Assembly (NCBI GenBank): GCA_022592435.1
Contig: JABYQS010000128.1
Coordinates: forward strand, 46,447-110,446
Direction of reading: 5' to 3'
Length of the DNA stretch: 64,000 bases
Origin: Cerioporus squamosus
Taxonomy: Eukaryota; Basidiomycota; Agaricomycetes; Polyporales; Polyporaceae
Below the pieces are notes generated by a model that worked only from the letters and a program-made list of their open reading frames with translations, did no database searches and was not told where the DNA came from. The stretch's first letter is position 1. Each line of letters starts with the position of its first letter. Position numbers and translations under genes: made by a program. This document shows, piece by piece, positions 1 through 11,920 of this stretch.

Positions 1-92
1 CTGGAAGCTATGGGCTCGGTACAGCAAGGACGACATGCGAGACCGTGACATAAGAGCACATGGAGCTTCCGAAGAGCGACAGCAAACCCCGG

Positions 93-2379
93 TCATAGGT
101 TGTATTGGTGCAGCTGCGACCGCAGCTTCCATCGCAAGGCGGCACGCCCTTCTTCGGTGCGCATGCGTTCGAGCAATGATATTCTCGTACACGCTCGAAG
201 CGTTCTCGTAACTTCAGCGCATGGTCCTGCATCGCCGACAAGAACCTAACACATCGTGCCACGCCCTCCTTCGCGGACAGGTCGAACCGATACCGTGCAG
301 TATTGCGGTCTGCGATGTAGAAACACTGCAGGTTATCCCATGGAGCGTTCAGTAGCCGTGCGGGAGGGGAAGACGACGCAGACGTACCCCGTCGACTTCC
401 GAGCACCATGCAGCGCACATGTATCCGTAGCGACCGGCTGTGGCAAGGCCGTACACGGGGAAACCCCTGATGCCAAGGGTCGATAGGAAATGCGCAGCTG
501 CTACACAGCTCAGACGTTGCTCGTTCTGGGTGACTGCGTCCAGGTCCAAGCTCGGAAGTTGATGCTTGACGAGCAGTACCGGCAGGCGGAACACCCCGTC
601 ATCCAGTCCGGCGCTGTGGCTGAAAGAGGAGAGCTCCCGAGCAAACTCTCGTGTGGTCCCAGCTCCGAGGTCTTGCAGGAAGTTGCGATCCAGCGCACTG
701 ATGGCTGCGTCCAGACGGCATTCAATAGGATATTGTGTCAAGCGGTTCCTCAGGCCCTGAATCTGAGCATGCGCATCGGATGGCGAACCAATCGGCCAGA
801 ACATATCGTCCATCGCGCGGCACATCTGGAACATATGCCGCCAGACGTTCGCCATCTCCAGATGGTCCGGCTTGTATTCATTGGGTATGGGCCTCCCCCT
901 GTAAGCCTGGAGCCACTTGCGCCAGTCCTCTGAAGCGAGGGTACTATGATCCTCCATCAATTCGTCGTATCGCCAGTGTGGCATATCATCTGGTAGGGAT
1001 TGCATGGCTTCGTCGTATTCGAGGCACCGCGGGAGGTCAATAGTGGTCCTAGAGAAAGCGCTAGTGAGCGTATGCGATCTGTAGCAGAAGTCCACGGCTC
1101 ACATGTATTCGAGGCACACTTCAGAACGTTGATGACGGAACCAGATGTCGGATATAGGATTCCGATCACTGGTAGGTCAAGTCCAAGTGCTTTGCGTTGA
1201 GATATGGCACTGCACATGAGAGCGACGATATTGCGTTCGTCCGCCACACAGACAATTGGCGTCAACGGCACGGGCTGAAAAGGCGTTGCCAGTAGATGAA
1301 GATTCACGTAGTTTGAGGGAAGACTGTCGTACATTTGATGCGGGAGAGCACGATTTGGTACGAGTCAGCATCGAATCTCAGTCATGCGGTGGAATAACCG
1401 GTGCTTTACCACTCGCAGTCGACTCATAGTCCGTCTCGCTCTCGTCTGCCTCACCACTCCCTTCGTTGACGGGACCGTCTAGTACGATTCCGCGTGCTTC
1501 ACTGTCCAGGATGTGCTCGTTACTGCCGTCGTCATCCTCATGCTCGCTACAGCATGAGGGTGGCTTATCTGCATGGTCGCCGCCAACTGAGCTTTCCGGT
1601 GCTTGCTGCGTATGCTTTTCGCCTACACTGCCGTCGTCAGAACAGCCATGACCTGTCATGCGATCTGTTCCTGCAGGAAATCCGGCAGAGGTCGCGCTGA
1701 AGCTCTCGACGAGCTCGCACCCGTCCTTGTGGTCAGTTGGCTTGAAGTCGAAGTCTTGAACCTGTTGCGCCCAAATCGAGGACGTAGCTTAACCAATCAG
1801 CTTGTACACGCGCGAGGATAGACCATTGACTCACTAGCCTACCAGAGAGGGGAATCTTGAAGAGCGAAGTGACGTTGCCGTAAAGTTCATCCTGCGAGCT
1901 CCTCCACTGGGTGCCCGTGACTGTGGTACATCGAGAAAGAGCGAACTTGCATGCATGACTAGAGACACGTCATAAGAAAGGCGGATTGTAATCAGGGGAG
2001 ATTGTGCTCACTAGACTTTCAGGTCCGGAGCTGAATCCTTGACGACGTTGGCCATTACATATTTCCAAGAATACATCAGGCGGGTCGTATGAAACCATTC
2101 AGCCAGATTGAGAGCGCTGCCATTTGGACCAGAGGGAGACGCAAATGTACATTGAGGAGAGAGCACTGACGACACGGAGTCATTCGCATGGTGCATAGAG
2201 GTTGCATAACTTCCCGAATCGTTGGTGCAGCCTGAGGTTTGTTGCTGGAGGTACGATATGACGGTACGCCAAACTGGAGCGGGCCACTGACATTCAATGA
2301 TGTTGTTGAGCGTTGGGGGGATAGTGACCTGGTCTTCTAAGCAATGGCGGCCAATTATCATCCGATGGGTAAGTAGCAT
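93..2379 (-). pseudogene. Family copy A: internally deleted, frameshifted two-module gene
   Basis: Unknown protein, paralogous to the units at 14.6-17.8, 25.0-26.5, 31.7-38.2 and 46.9-51.2 kb. Visible on the minus strand are: the N-terminal helical segment with a W-P-A-P motif (about 2.0-2.3 kb), whose exon ends V-TA at a GTGAGC donor exactly as in copy B; an acidic stretch (1378-1659); the N-module core with V-C-V-A-D-E and P-V-I-G-I-L-Y-P (about 1.12-1.33 kb); then almost directly the C-module motif R-C-L-E-Y-D (about 1.03 kb). Roughly 950 bp present in copy B between these points is missing. The last exon (Y-I-A-D-R-N-T, then F-D-L-S) changes frame near base 185: the conserved tail E-G-R-A-A-L continues in another frame to a TGA at 93-95. 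The start is uncertain (Met at about 2379 or 2361). Probably a pseudogene; the deletion alone could have left a shorter fused gene, but the frameshift argues against function. Confidence 0.7.
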
Positions 2380-2714
2380 GGTGTATGAATGTGAGCCAAG
2401 GATCGGGATCGGAGCAAGCCTAGCTCTGGCGCTTACCTCGCACCTTCCCAAGCTCGCGGAGCTCGAACTAGATCTCGGAGTCCGCGGACCTGTTCGCAAG
2501 ACAGTCGGGGTACCAAAGAGAAGCGGTACTCTCATTCGGAACTCAATCGGTGCTTGAACTCATGTGGCTAAAATTCGTATCAACGGTTCTGATCCCTCCA
2601 GTACAGTACGCCGACGCTGAGTACTAGGATTGTTCGACAACGACGCAAGGCGGGGTGGCAAGGTGCCCGATTCGAGGGCAGTGGAATAACGACCCTCTTC
2701 TCATCTTCCTCCCA

Positions 2715-4034
<1,320 letters not shown>

Positions 4035-4456
4035 GGGAACACGTGGACATGATCGACGAGGTGCCTACGGGGCAGGAGCATCACCTGCAAAGAGACTGCC
4101 CTCCTGAAATCATGCGCTCGATAGCGGAGGGGGTGAGTACTATCATTGTATGTTGTCGACCTTGGTGTTCACTGTCACATTTAACCAAACGTCCAGTGCA
4201 ACGCTTGATGATGCCTTTCGCCATAACCTCCTACGTCTCCCATGAGGTAGTGTTCAGAATTAATTCTTGCGCGAAACGCTTGACATGCGATGTTCTATCA
4301 ATTGCAGTCCAAAAAGCCGGTCGATACGACATCGAACCCACATCTGCCCAAGTGACGGCCAATCCTCACACCCTGCCCCACGCTCTGCCGCCATCGCCTG
4401 CGGCTCCCTAACAAGCAGAGAGGCAATCGAAGATCCATGATAAGTAACCTCAACCA
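4035..4456. other. Intergenic, no gene seen
   Basis: Between two convergent genes (kinase and Ree1-like). Open frames here have no recognisable motif and no conserved neighbour; I see no RNA gene or repeat. Confidence 0.5.
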
Positions 4457-5117
4457 TCAGCGAGAATAGGTAACATCGACCTCGACACCATCGAAAGCGA
4501 CAGACAATCCCTCAGTTGCTCCCCCCACACTTTCCTTCGCAGGCCTCGCCGCCATTGCAAGCACCTCGATCTCCCACCCCTCCTCCTCGGCAAAGAACCA
4601 CGTCACCTCCCTCAGCGGCCGTCTCTCCACCTCTCCCGCAGCTCCCGTCACGATCTCATACACCCACAAGCTCGTTCCCAGCTCATCACCCTCGCGCCTG
4701 ACCTCGATCGTCACTTTCGGGTTGCTTGCATTCGCGGGCGGTGCGATGCTCCAGTCTGAGTACGTCTGGGTCGCGACCGTGCTGAGGAAGACGCGGCCCT
4801 GGTAGAACTCGACCCCGGTCTTGAGCCAGCGGTCGGTCGCCTGCGCGGGGTGTTTGAGGTGCAGCAGCAATCCACCCTGATCGTAACGCGTCGTCCAGGA
4901 GGCGCTGAACGAGACGCGGGCACGGAGGAACGATCGCAGAGGGATCGCGCTGGGGAGCAGAGCTCGGGTGGGCGCGTTGAAGCTAGGGATCGTGATGAGA
5001 AGTGATCAATGAACCATGATTGTTGGGTCAGTCACATCGTGCAGACCTATTGGTGCTGGGGGGTTTGCGCCAGATGTCCGTGGAAGGCGGTGCGACGATA
5101 GTGAATTCGCCGCTCAT
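4457..5117 (-). CDS. Ree1-like DUF1349 (concanavalin-A-like fold) protein
   Basis: Two exons, 5117-5047 and 4982-4457, splice in frame to 198 codons plus stop, about the length of yeast Ree1. The first exon reads M-S-G-E-F-T-I-V-A-P-P. The second holds the family's signature blocks: R-Y-D-Q-G-G-L-L-L, W-L-K-T-G-V-E-F-Y-Q-G, S-D-W-S, V-T-I-E-V-R-R-E, W-V-Y-E-I, then V-T-W-F-F-A and the closing aromatic/acidic strand. DUF1349 proteins are cytosolic beta-sandwich proteins; yeast Ree1 has been linked to regulation of enolase, so a role in carbohydrate metabolism is possible but not shown here. No signal peptide. The gene looks intact. It is convergent with the kinase gene on its left. Confidence 0.86.
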
Positions 5118-5980
5118 GACGTCGGAGCGGTGGGTATCTGGTCTACACACGTGAATTGGCCTACTATCTTCTTGGGTCAGTAGAAAACCGGCTCACATGA
5201 GTGTGGCCTTCAAAGTCGACGATGGACGGACGCAACCTGGGGTACTGTACACGCTCAGGTTGCTTGGGTCAGTGCGATACTTCTTTGGACTTAGAGTTGT
5301 GATTAGTCAGGATTGACACGGACGGCGTCCAATGACTCGATTCTAGCTTGAACCTAGCACACAAGGTTCATCAATGACTCTGAGTCTGGGCCATAGTCAA
5401 AGTTACTGAGACAATGTGGTTAGGGTGGTTAGAGAACATCGCGATGCAATGCCTTACGGGAGATGTTAACGGTTCGCGACCGACGCCGCACGCGATTGTG
5501 TGAAGTGCCCGCTGAGGCCTGGGGTTCAAGTCAGCAGGCTGCGCCGTCCGAACCCCTCATTAATCTCATCCCTGACTCGATCCAGCGATCTACCTGCTTG
5601 TTGCTCGCGAGGCTCTTTGTTCTCCAGGTCATTCCAGTCGCTCAAGGCCTCGACGGTTATATCACGCCTTCCTCAGGACGCACTTTTCGCGATAGAGTGA
5701 GTACTCGACTGACTCTCAAGAGAAACGCTGTACATACTGAGTCATTCATCATGCATGCTTACTAGGTCAGAAATCTGAGATCTTGCCATTTGAATGGCTG
5801 TCATAACGTCGGATCCGTTTGTCTGCAGGTGGGTGCTAGGCCGTGGTAGGTTTGCAGAGGCGTCACTATGACACTCCTCGAGGCTCGCAGTCAGGCTTGA
5901 AATCTCTCTTGTATTACTAATACATCGGCTTGGGACAGATAACACCAACAAGTCCAGAATGCTCAGCATTCGCACGACAT
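5118..5980. other. Intergenic region with inverted-repeat material
   Basis: No gene seen. Bases 5342-5442 recur inverted at 9477-9567, a short piece near 5593-5610 recurs inverted at about 9429-9445, and about 5600-5980 matches, inverted and more diverged, the sequence downstream of the right-hand SDR (about 11367-11750). Small open frames here are translations of this repeat. Confidence 0.6.
5342..5442 (+). repeat. Inverted repeat unit, left copy (~100 bp)
   Basis: Begins with TCTAGCTTGAACC and ends with GGTTAGAGAACATC. The reverse complement is nearly identical to 9477-9567, differing by a short insertion and a few substitutions. Part of the inverted duplication around the uricase gene. 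Confidence 0.9.
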
Positions 5981-7138
5981 CTACAGCCACCTCTGGTTGC
6001 CGTATTGTGAGATGAACGCTCCGGTATCCTTCGGGCCCGCTTTCGCGATGACATCGCGCATCAGCTTCACCGACGTCTCAGGCGTCAGCGGGGCGCCGTC
6101 CCAGTCGGGAGCATACTTCTGGAACTGCTTCACCATCGCCTTGTACCCCTCGATCTCCTCCGGAGTCGCTGCAAGAACCGGGGATTACCCCGAGTCAGCT
6201 CGAATCGAGGTTGTCATTGGTACGAAGGGTGCTTACGCGGCTTCTCTGCAGTGTTCACGACCCCGGGGCTGAGGGCGAGGAAAGTGAAGCCCTCGTCCTT
6301 GAGGCTCACTGCGTACTCGGCGACAAGCATGTTCACGGCGGCCTTGGAGATCGGGTACTGCGGGTTCACGTTGAAGCTCGAGGCGAGAATCACGTCGGTG
6401 GCGGCAAGGCCGGTGGACAGGGTGATGACCTTCTTGGCGGAGCCCTTTCGGAGGAGGGGGAGGAAGGCGTTGATCGTGTGCGCGACGCCAACGACGTTCG
6501 TGCGGAACTACACGCGTGCATTGGTAAGTCCTAGTCGAGATGCGGGTGTCGGGCGGAAACTCGGACTCACCGCAGCAATCAGATCGTGCTCGAGAGTCTT
6601 CTCGTCCGGGCTATGCAAAAGTAGGGCTCTCAACACCTAGCGGACGCGCAGCGGAGATCATGAGGCCTCACAATTGGGTGATGTTGAGGTTCGCATGTTC
6701 CACTGCGGTGTAAGCCCCGTTATTGATCAGGTAGTCGAGTGACCCGCCCGTGACCTTAGAGACTTCGGCAGCAGCAGCCTAATGCACCATGAGCGGATGT
6801 TCGAAGCCCGGTACTTATTATAAGCTTACCTTCAGGGAGTTGGTGTCGTCGAGGTCGGCTTTGATGATGTGGATGTTCAATGCGGCCTTCTGCAGGGCGA
6901 CAAGCTTAGGGGCGTTCTGTGGGTTTCGGGCAAGGCCGAAGACGATGTTGTTTTGGTCCTGGCTCTGCACAAGAGATGTCAGGCTCATTTCGCAAGTTGG
7001 TCGATGAGAGTCGACGTACGAGTTGGCGGACAAATTCAAGCTGGTAGAGCCGAGGTGAGGCTTGCTAACACTTGTATACAGGAACTGAACACGCACTCCA
7101 ATTCCGCGAGACGCGCCAGTGACAACGTAGGAAGGCAT
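5981..7138 (-). CDS. Short-chain dehydrogenase/reductase, left copy
   Basis: NAD(P)-dependent oxidoreductase of the classical SDR type, in several short exons from ATG at 7138 to TAG at 5981. Visible: cofactor loop T-G-A-S-R-G-I-G at the N-terminus, a downstream strand ending in A-D-L-D-D, N-N-G-A (the usual N-N-A-G with the last two residues swapped), L-S-T-G at the catalytic-serine strand, and catalytic Y-P-I-S-K. The C-terminus ends R-W-L. The closest functional class I can suggest is the fungal 'uncharacterised oxidoreductase' SDRs that resemble C-factor proteins; the substrate is unknown. The gene is nearly identical to the plus-strand copy at 10204-11366, including exon pattern and promoter TATA, so the pair arose by inverted duplication. 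No break seen. Confidence 0.9.
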
Positions 7139-7241
7139 GCTAAATAGTCGAGCAGTCCGACGACTGTAAGCTGAGAGAATGAGGTTATGTGAGATGTTGT
7201 GCGACTACTGTGTGATTTCGTTGGCTCACCGTCTTCCCCAG

Positions 7242-7250
7242 CCTTTATAC
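7242..7250 (-). promoter_or_regulatory. TATA box of left SDR gene
   Basis: GTATAAAGG on the minus strand, about 105 bp upstream of the start codon. The same motif sits at a similar distance before the right-hand SDR, so the promoter was duplicated with the gene. Confidence 0.65.
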
Positions 7251-7667
7251 CCCTGCTTCCAAGAGGACTGCGCCTACTGTCTAGCCCTGATGAGAGGGTC
7301 CAAACCGCTGGGAGGGTCTGGCAAATGACTATACCTTCCCCATAGAGAAACCCCGAATGACGGCATTAGTCAGCTATGACAAATGATCAACACGAGAATC
7401 TAGTTGATCAGCTGTAAGTAGTGGTGTCCCAGTGCGCCTTCAACTTAGCTTCAAGAGTCAAGAACCAAGTTCGTTGTACAAGGTCAGTAAGTCAGTAGGT
7501 GTAATCCGCCATGCTGAACAGAGTTCCAGGCGGGTACTGTGGAAGCGCGTGGAATATGCACTCATCCCGCATCAAGTTGCAAATGAGATTGGGTTCGAAC
7601 TGTCGACACATATGTATGGTTGTGTAATCCAGCCTCGGCCTCGGGGTTGCTCTCCCGCATCCTTGTA
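7251..7667. other. Intergenic, no gene seen
   Basis: Lies between the promoter of the left SDR and the 3' end of the uricase gene. Short open frames show no motif. Confidence 0.5.
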
Positions 7668-9039
7668 CTACTTGCGCGATACCGTAGCGGCGATGAGCCC
7701 ACTGTACGAGGTTGGTCAGCAGTAGAGCAGGAGGAACCTCCATAACTTCCGACACACACCTGGGTGCCGCAAGGGGCACGAACACCTCTGCCTTTGGCCT
7801 GACCGCGCTGTTGTCAGCTCGGACACGGGACGACATAGCGAGGTCACGACGTACGGAGACAGGTTGTCGACCCCGATGTACTTCATGTCGACTGGGACGT
7901 AGTGCTTGTTCGGCAGCTTGTACGTGACGTCGGTGATCTGCGCGTTCTCTGCGATGATGCGCTGACCCATCTTGTACAGCGTGGCCTGGGTGCAACATCG
8001 TCAGTAACTCCCTCAAACGCCATCTTACGGACGTCGGAGACAGACCTGCACGCTTGCGCTCTCATCCAGCGCGAACACCTCCAGGGTGACCTCGCGGGTG
8101 GCCGCAGCGAGCGCATCGCCGTCCCAGGGGGTCCCCTTGGCTGCGTCCCCGGTAAGTGGAGCGTCGAACACTTTGCCCTCCCCGTCCGCAGGCTTGGGGA
8201 TGCTGATCGGCTTGAAGGTGTAGGTGAGGTCCACCGATGTCGAGAAGATGCGATCGTTGACCTCGACGAGTGTGGTATACTCGTCGCGGACAAAGTTCTC
8301 GAACGCTGAGCCGGTCGACTTGAGCACGAGAAGATCCTTCAGACCGGAGGTCACACGAGCGATGATCTTGTCCTTGCCAGCCGTGGCGTCGATCTAGGAG
8401 GAAGGCAACAGCGATCGGTCAGTCGAGTGATGAGGCGAGGGATGGACAGGGTTTACCTCGTGCCTCGACGGTGCGCTTCTCATCGCCGTCACGATAGAAG
8501 GAGTGGGGGTGGGGTTTGGGTGTCTGCCCCGTACCCTGAGAGATCGAGACGCGCTGCCACCGGAGCTGCTCGATTGTGATGAAGGCCTTGTTGAGATGCG
8601 CATACTTGGACACAAGGTGCGTCCCCAGGTGAAGGGCGAAGCGTTCCGGGACAAGAACATGAGGCGAAGTCTTCGCCAGATCTGAGGATAGATCGTCAGT
8701 AGGACGCTCAGATCCGTTTACGGGGGCAGTCACAATATGTGATGTTCTTGACTGCAAAGAATTGATGTTAGTGGTAAGCTACTTCGATCGAAGTGCGGAT
8801 ACGCACTGGAATCGGTGGCGACAACAACAGAGTTATCCGCCTTCGTGTAGCTGAGCAGGATTCAGCCCACGTGGTCCACTTTATGAGGAAATGACGGACC
8901 TCGTCTCGATGGCACCTTCCACAAGCGCGGTCACGTTGTACTCGACGATGGTGTGCCATGCACCGTCTCGCACGACGCGGAGGACACGGACCTTGTCCTT
9001 GCCGTAGCGAGCATGAGAGAGGTATGAGATTTCAGACAT
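7668..9039 (-). CDS. Urate oxidase (uricase)
   Basis: Oxidises urate to 5-hydroxyisourate in purine degradation, normally in peroxisomes. The start exon reads M-S-E-I-S-Y-L-S-H-A-R-Y-G-K, containing the family's N-terminal catalytic-lysine region. Further exons give the T-K-A-D-N-S block, H-L-G-T-H-L-V-S-K-Y, I-E-Q-L-R-W-Q-R, P-H-P-H-S-F, then S-G-L-K-D-L-L-V-L-K-S-T-G-S-A-F, R-D-E-Y-T-T-L and V-N-D-R-I-F-S-T, the uricase core. C-terminal exons give N-K-H-Y-V-P-V-D, E-V-F-V-P-L-A-A-P and, after a final intron, S-G-L-I-A-A-T-V. The chain ends S-R-K, which is not a canonical peroxisomal PTS1 (S-K/R-L/M). All expected blocks are present and no stop interrupts them. It lies between the two inverted SDR copies. 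Confidence 0.95.
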
Positions 9040-9140
9040 GATGTACTAGGTGCGGGCTGCTGCGAGCTGTAGACCCTTGACTCAAGAGGGAGACGCGATA
9101 GTAGGTTGGGACGAGCTCGAGGTAGTCAGATCCAAGCAAG

Positions 9141-9147
9141 ATATATA
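9141..9147 (-). promoter_or_regulatory. TATA box of uricase gene
   Basis: TATATAT about 100 bp upstream of the uricase ATG (9039). Confidence 0.6.
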
Positions 9148-9476
9148 GCAGCTGGAGAGGGACGAGGCCCCTCGACGCGGCCCGTCTCGATCATCGTTAT
9201 CTTATCTCCGTAAGTAAGTAAGTATTGACGCGGTCCGCGAGGGAAGTTACTTATCGCCGCTTGACTCGGAACTTGTACAGTACTTGTCGGGCGGTGAGCA
9301 CGACGATCTTCTTCAGGCATCTGACTTGTTGTCGGGTCGTCCTTCCCCCACTTTGATCAATAGACCCGCCAATCGTCTGCCTAGGGGAGACAAATCTCAC
9401 TTGGGAAACGACGGATTGCTGAGATGTAGAGCAACAAGCAGGTAGGTCACTTGGCGGGTCGAGTACGGAATGGATG

Positions 9477-9567
9477 TTCTCTAACCACCCTAACCACATT
9501 ATCTCAGTAACTTTGACTATGGCCCAGACTCATTGATGAACCTTGTGTGCTAGGTTCAAGCTAGATT
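9477..9567 (-). repeat. Inverted repeat unit, right copy
   Basis: Reverse complement of 5342-5442 with about ten bases missing and a few changes. It sits upstream (5' side) of the right SDR, whereas its partner sits downstream (3' side) of the left SDR. Confidence 0.9.
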
Positions 9568-10103
9568 CGCCACGGTGAAGGGACGATGACATGATCATTG
9601 TCGTCCTACACTCGTCCATACCTTCTCTTCGAGAGTGCTGCACTCTGCACTATTAGCAAGCTGTGTACCATTTATCAAGAGCTTCCACAGTACCAGTCTG
9701 GAACTCTATCCAGTAAGTATGATCGACGACTCTTGCACCAACAAGAACGATCAGTAGTAGTGCCGTAAATCTTGTCTATACCACTGGCAGTAGCCTGGCG
9801 GGGCGCGTTTGCGTCCTCCGTGATCATCCAAAATATATATGCAATAACGCACGGAGCCGCAGCAACTACTGCACAGTGCACGTTGGTCGGTGGTGCTAAG
9901 TATACCAATCAAAACCAGTGCTACCGTTAATCTCAGCTTGTGATGTCGATCTTTGAATTTGTCCGGGCTGACAAACGCGATCGCTCGGGATTTCCCTATC
10001 AGGAAGCTACACTAATTTCGCTGAGACCTCCGACCAAGCGGTATAGGCCCTCTCGTCAGGACTTCAGGGCTAGACGGTATGCGCATTGTTGGTGGAGGCG
10101 GGG

Positions 10104-10112
10104 GTATAAAGG
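10104..10112 (+). promoter_or_regulatory. TATA box of right SDR gene
   Basis: GTATAAAGG, about 95 bp before the ATG at 10204; counterpart of the motif at 7242-7250. Confidence 0.65.
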
Positions 10113-10203
10113 TCATCGAAAATGGTGAGCCAAAGACAATCGTCGCACAACCCCCACCATCTCGCTCCAAGCTCACAACCGTCGAACTCCTTCACTATCC
10201 AGC

Positions 10204-11366
10204 ATGCCTTCCTACGTTGTCACTGGCGCGTCCCGCGGAATCGGAGTGCGTGTTTAGTTCCTGCATACGAGTGTCAGAAAGCCTCACCTCGACCTTACCA
10301 GCTCGAGTTCGTCCGTCAACTCGTACGTTGATCTATTATCACATCCACCCACTTGCGAGATGGGCCTGACATATCTTCTGCCACAGAGCCAGGACCAGAA
10401 CAACACCGTCTTCGGCCTTGCCCGGAACCCACAGAGCGCCGCTAAGCTCCTCGACCTTCAGAAGGCCGCGTCCAACATCCACATCGTCAAAGCCGACCTC
10501 AACGACGCCAGCTCATTAAAGGTGAGCTCTATAATACCGGCATCGAACGGCCGCTCATGGTGCATTAGGCCGCTGCTGCCGAAGTCTCTAAGGTCACGGG
10601 CGGGTCTCTCGACTACCTGATCAATAACGGGGCTTACGTCGTAGTGGACAACGCGCACCTCAACATCACCCAATTGTGAGGCACCATCATCCCCGCTGCG
10701 CGTTCGCCTGAGTACTGAGACCGCTCATCTTGCACAGCCCGGACGAGAAGACTCTCGAGCACGATCTGATTGCTGCGGTTAGTCCGATTTTCCGCCCGAC
10801 ACCCGCATTTCGACTAGGACTTACCAATGCACGCTTGTAGTTCCGCACGAACGTCGTCGGCGTCGCACACACGATCAACGCCTTCCTCCCACTCCTCCGA
10901 AAGGGCTCCGCCAAGAAGGTCATCACCCTGTCCACCGGCCTTGCCGCCACCGACGTGATTCTTGGCACGAGCTTCAATATGAACCCGCACTACCCGATCT
11001 CCAAAGCCGCCGTGAACATGCTTGTCGCCGAGTACGCAGTGAGCCTCAAGGACGAGGGCTTCACTTTCCTCGCCCTCAGCCCCGGGGTCGTGAATACTGC
11101 AGAGAAGCCGCGTAAGCACCCTTCCTACCAATGACAACCTCGATTCGAGCTGACTTGGGGTGAATCCGGTTCTTGCAGCGACTCCGGAGGAGATCGAGGG
11201 GTACAAGGCGATGGTGGGGATGTTCCAAAAGTACGCTCCCGACTGGGATGGCGTCCCGCTCACGCCTGAGACGTCGGTCTCGATGATGCGCGATGTCATC
11301 GCGAAAGCGGGCCCGAAGGATACTGGAGCGTTCATCTCGCATCACGGCGACCAGAACTGGCTCTGA
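10204..11366 (+). CDS. Short-chain dehydrogenase/reductase, right copy
   Basis: Inverted twin of 5981-7138. Exon 1 ends in T-G-A-S-R-G-I-G; a tiny exon (L-E-F-V-R-Q-L) follows, then exons with V-F-G-L-A-R-N-P, A-D-L-N-D, N-N-G-A, D-E-K-T-L-E-H-D-L, R-T-N-V-V-G-V, L-S-T-G, catalytic Y-P-I-S-K, L-S-P-G-V-V-N-T, and a last exon (11179 to the TGA at 11364-11366) ending Q-N-W-L. Cytosolic NAD(P)H oxidoreductase by family; substrate unknown. Differences from the twin are mostly conservative substitutions (for example G-T-S-F-N-M against A-S-S-F-N-V), suggesting both copies are under selection or were recently homogenised. Confidence 0.9.
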
Positions 11367-11920
11367 GCCTTGAGGGGGCGGTGCGAAGAAACTTGTCCAC
11401 TAGCATCAATGTAACATATGTGTCTACAATTTGGATTGTTACCGGTACTAACAGGGCCGATGTACCTGACATGCAAGAGAGATCGAGAGCCTGACTGCGA
11501 GCCTCGAGTAGGGTATGGTAACGCCTCTGCAGACCTTCCACGGCCTAGCGCCCACCGACAGACGAACGAAGCGGACGTCATGACAGCCATTCGTATGGCA
11601 AGATCTCCGATTTCTCACCTGGTAAGTCCGATGAATGACTCAATATGTATGGCGTTTGTCTTAGGAGTCAGTCGAGTACTCACTACTCCGCGGAAAGTAC
11701 GTTACTGGGAACGCGTGAAATGACCGGAGGGGCCTGGAGAACAAAGAGCGTCGCGATGATCAACCATGGTGAACAGGACGAATGGGTGATGTATCTGGTC
11801 CCTATCCTCGTGCGAGTCCGGTACTTATAGACGGTGATCTTCTGTTAGCATTGCATGGTGTCTGATCGTTACAACTCTACCACTCCTATAGTACACTGTT
11901 AGTATGCCATCCTTTCGCCC
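11367..11920. other. Intergenic: downstream arm of SDR duplication
   Basis: Contains diverged inverted counterparts of 5600-5980, for example the block around 11735-11750 matching 5610-5640. No gene seen. Confidence 0.6.

Larger units (their letters stand above)
9148..10203. other. Intergenic between uricase and right SDR
   Basis: No gene seen. It contains the inverted repeat unit at 9477-9567 and, at its right end, the right SDR promoter. The stretch 9568-10080 shows nothing recognisable. Confidence 0.5.

Noticed and set aside
9690..9910. Possible tRNA or small RNA
   Set aside because: No cloverleaf with T-loop GTTCGA pattern could be drawn by eye.
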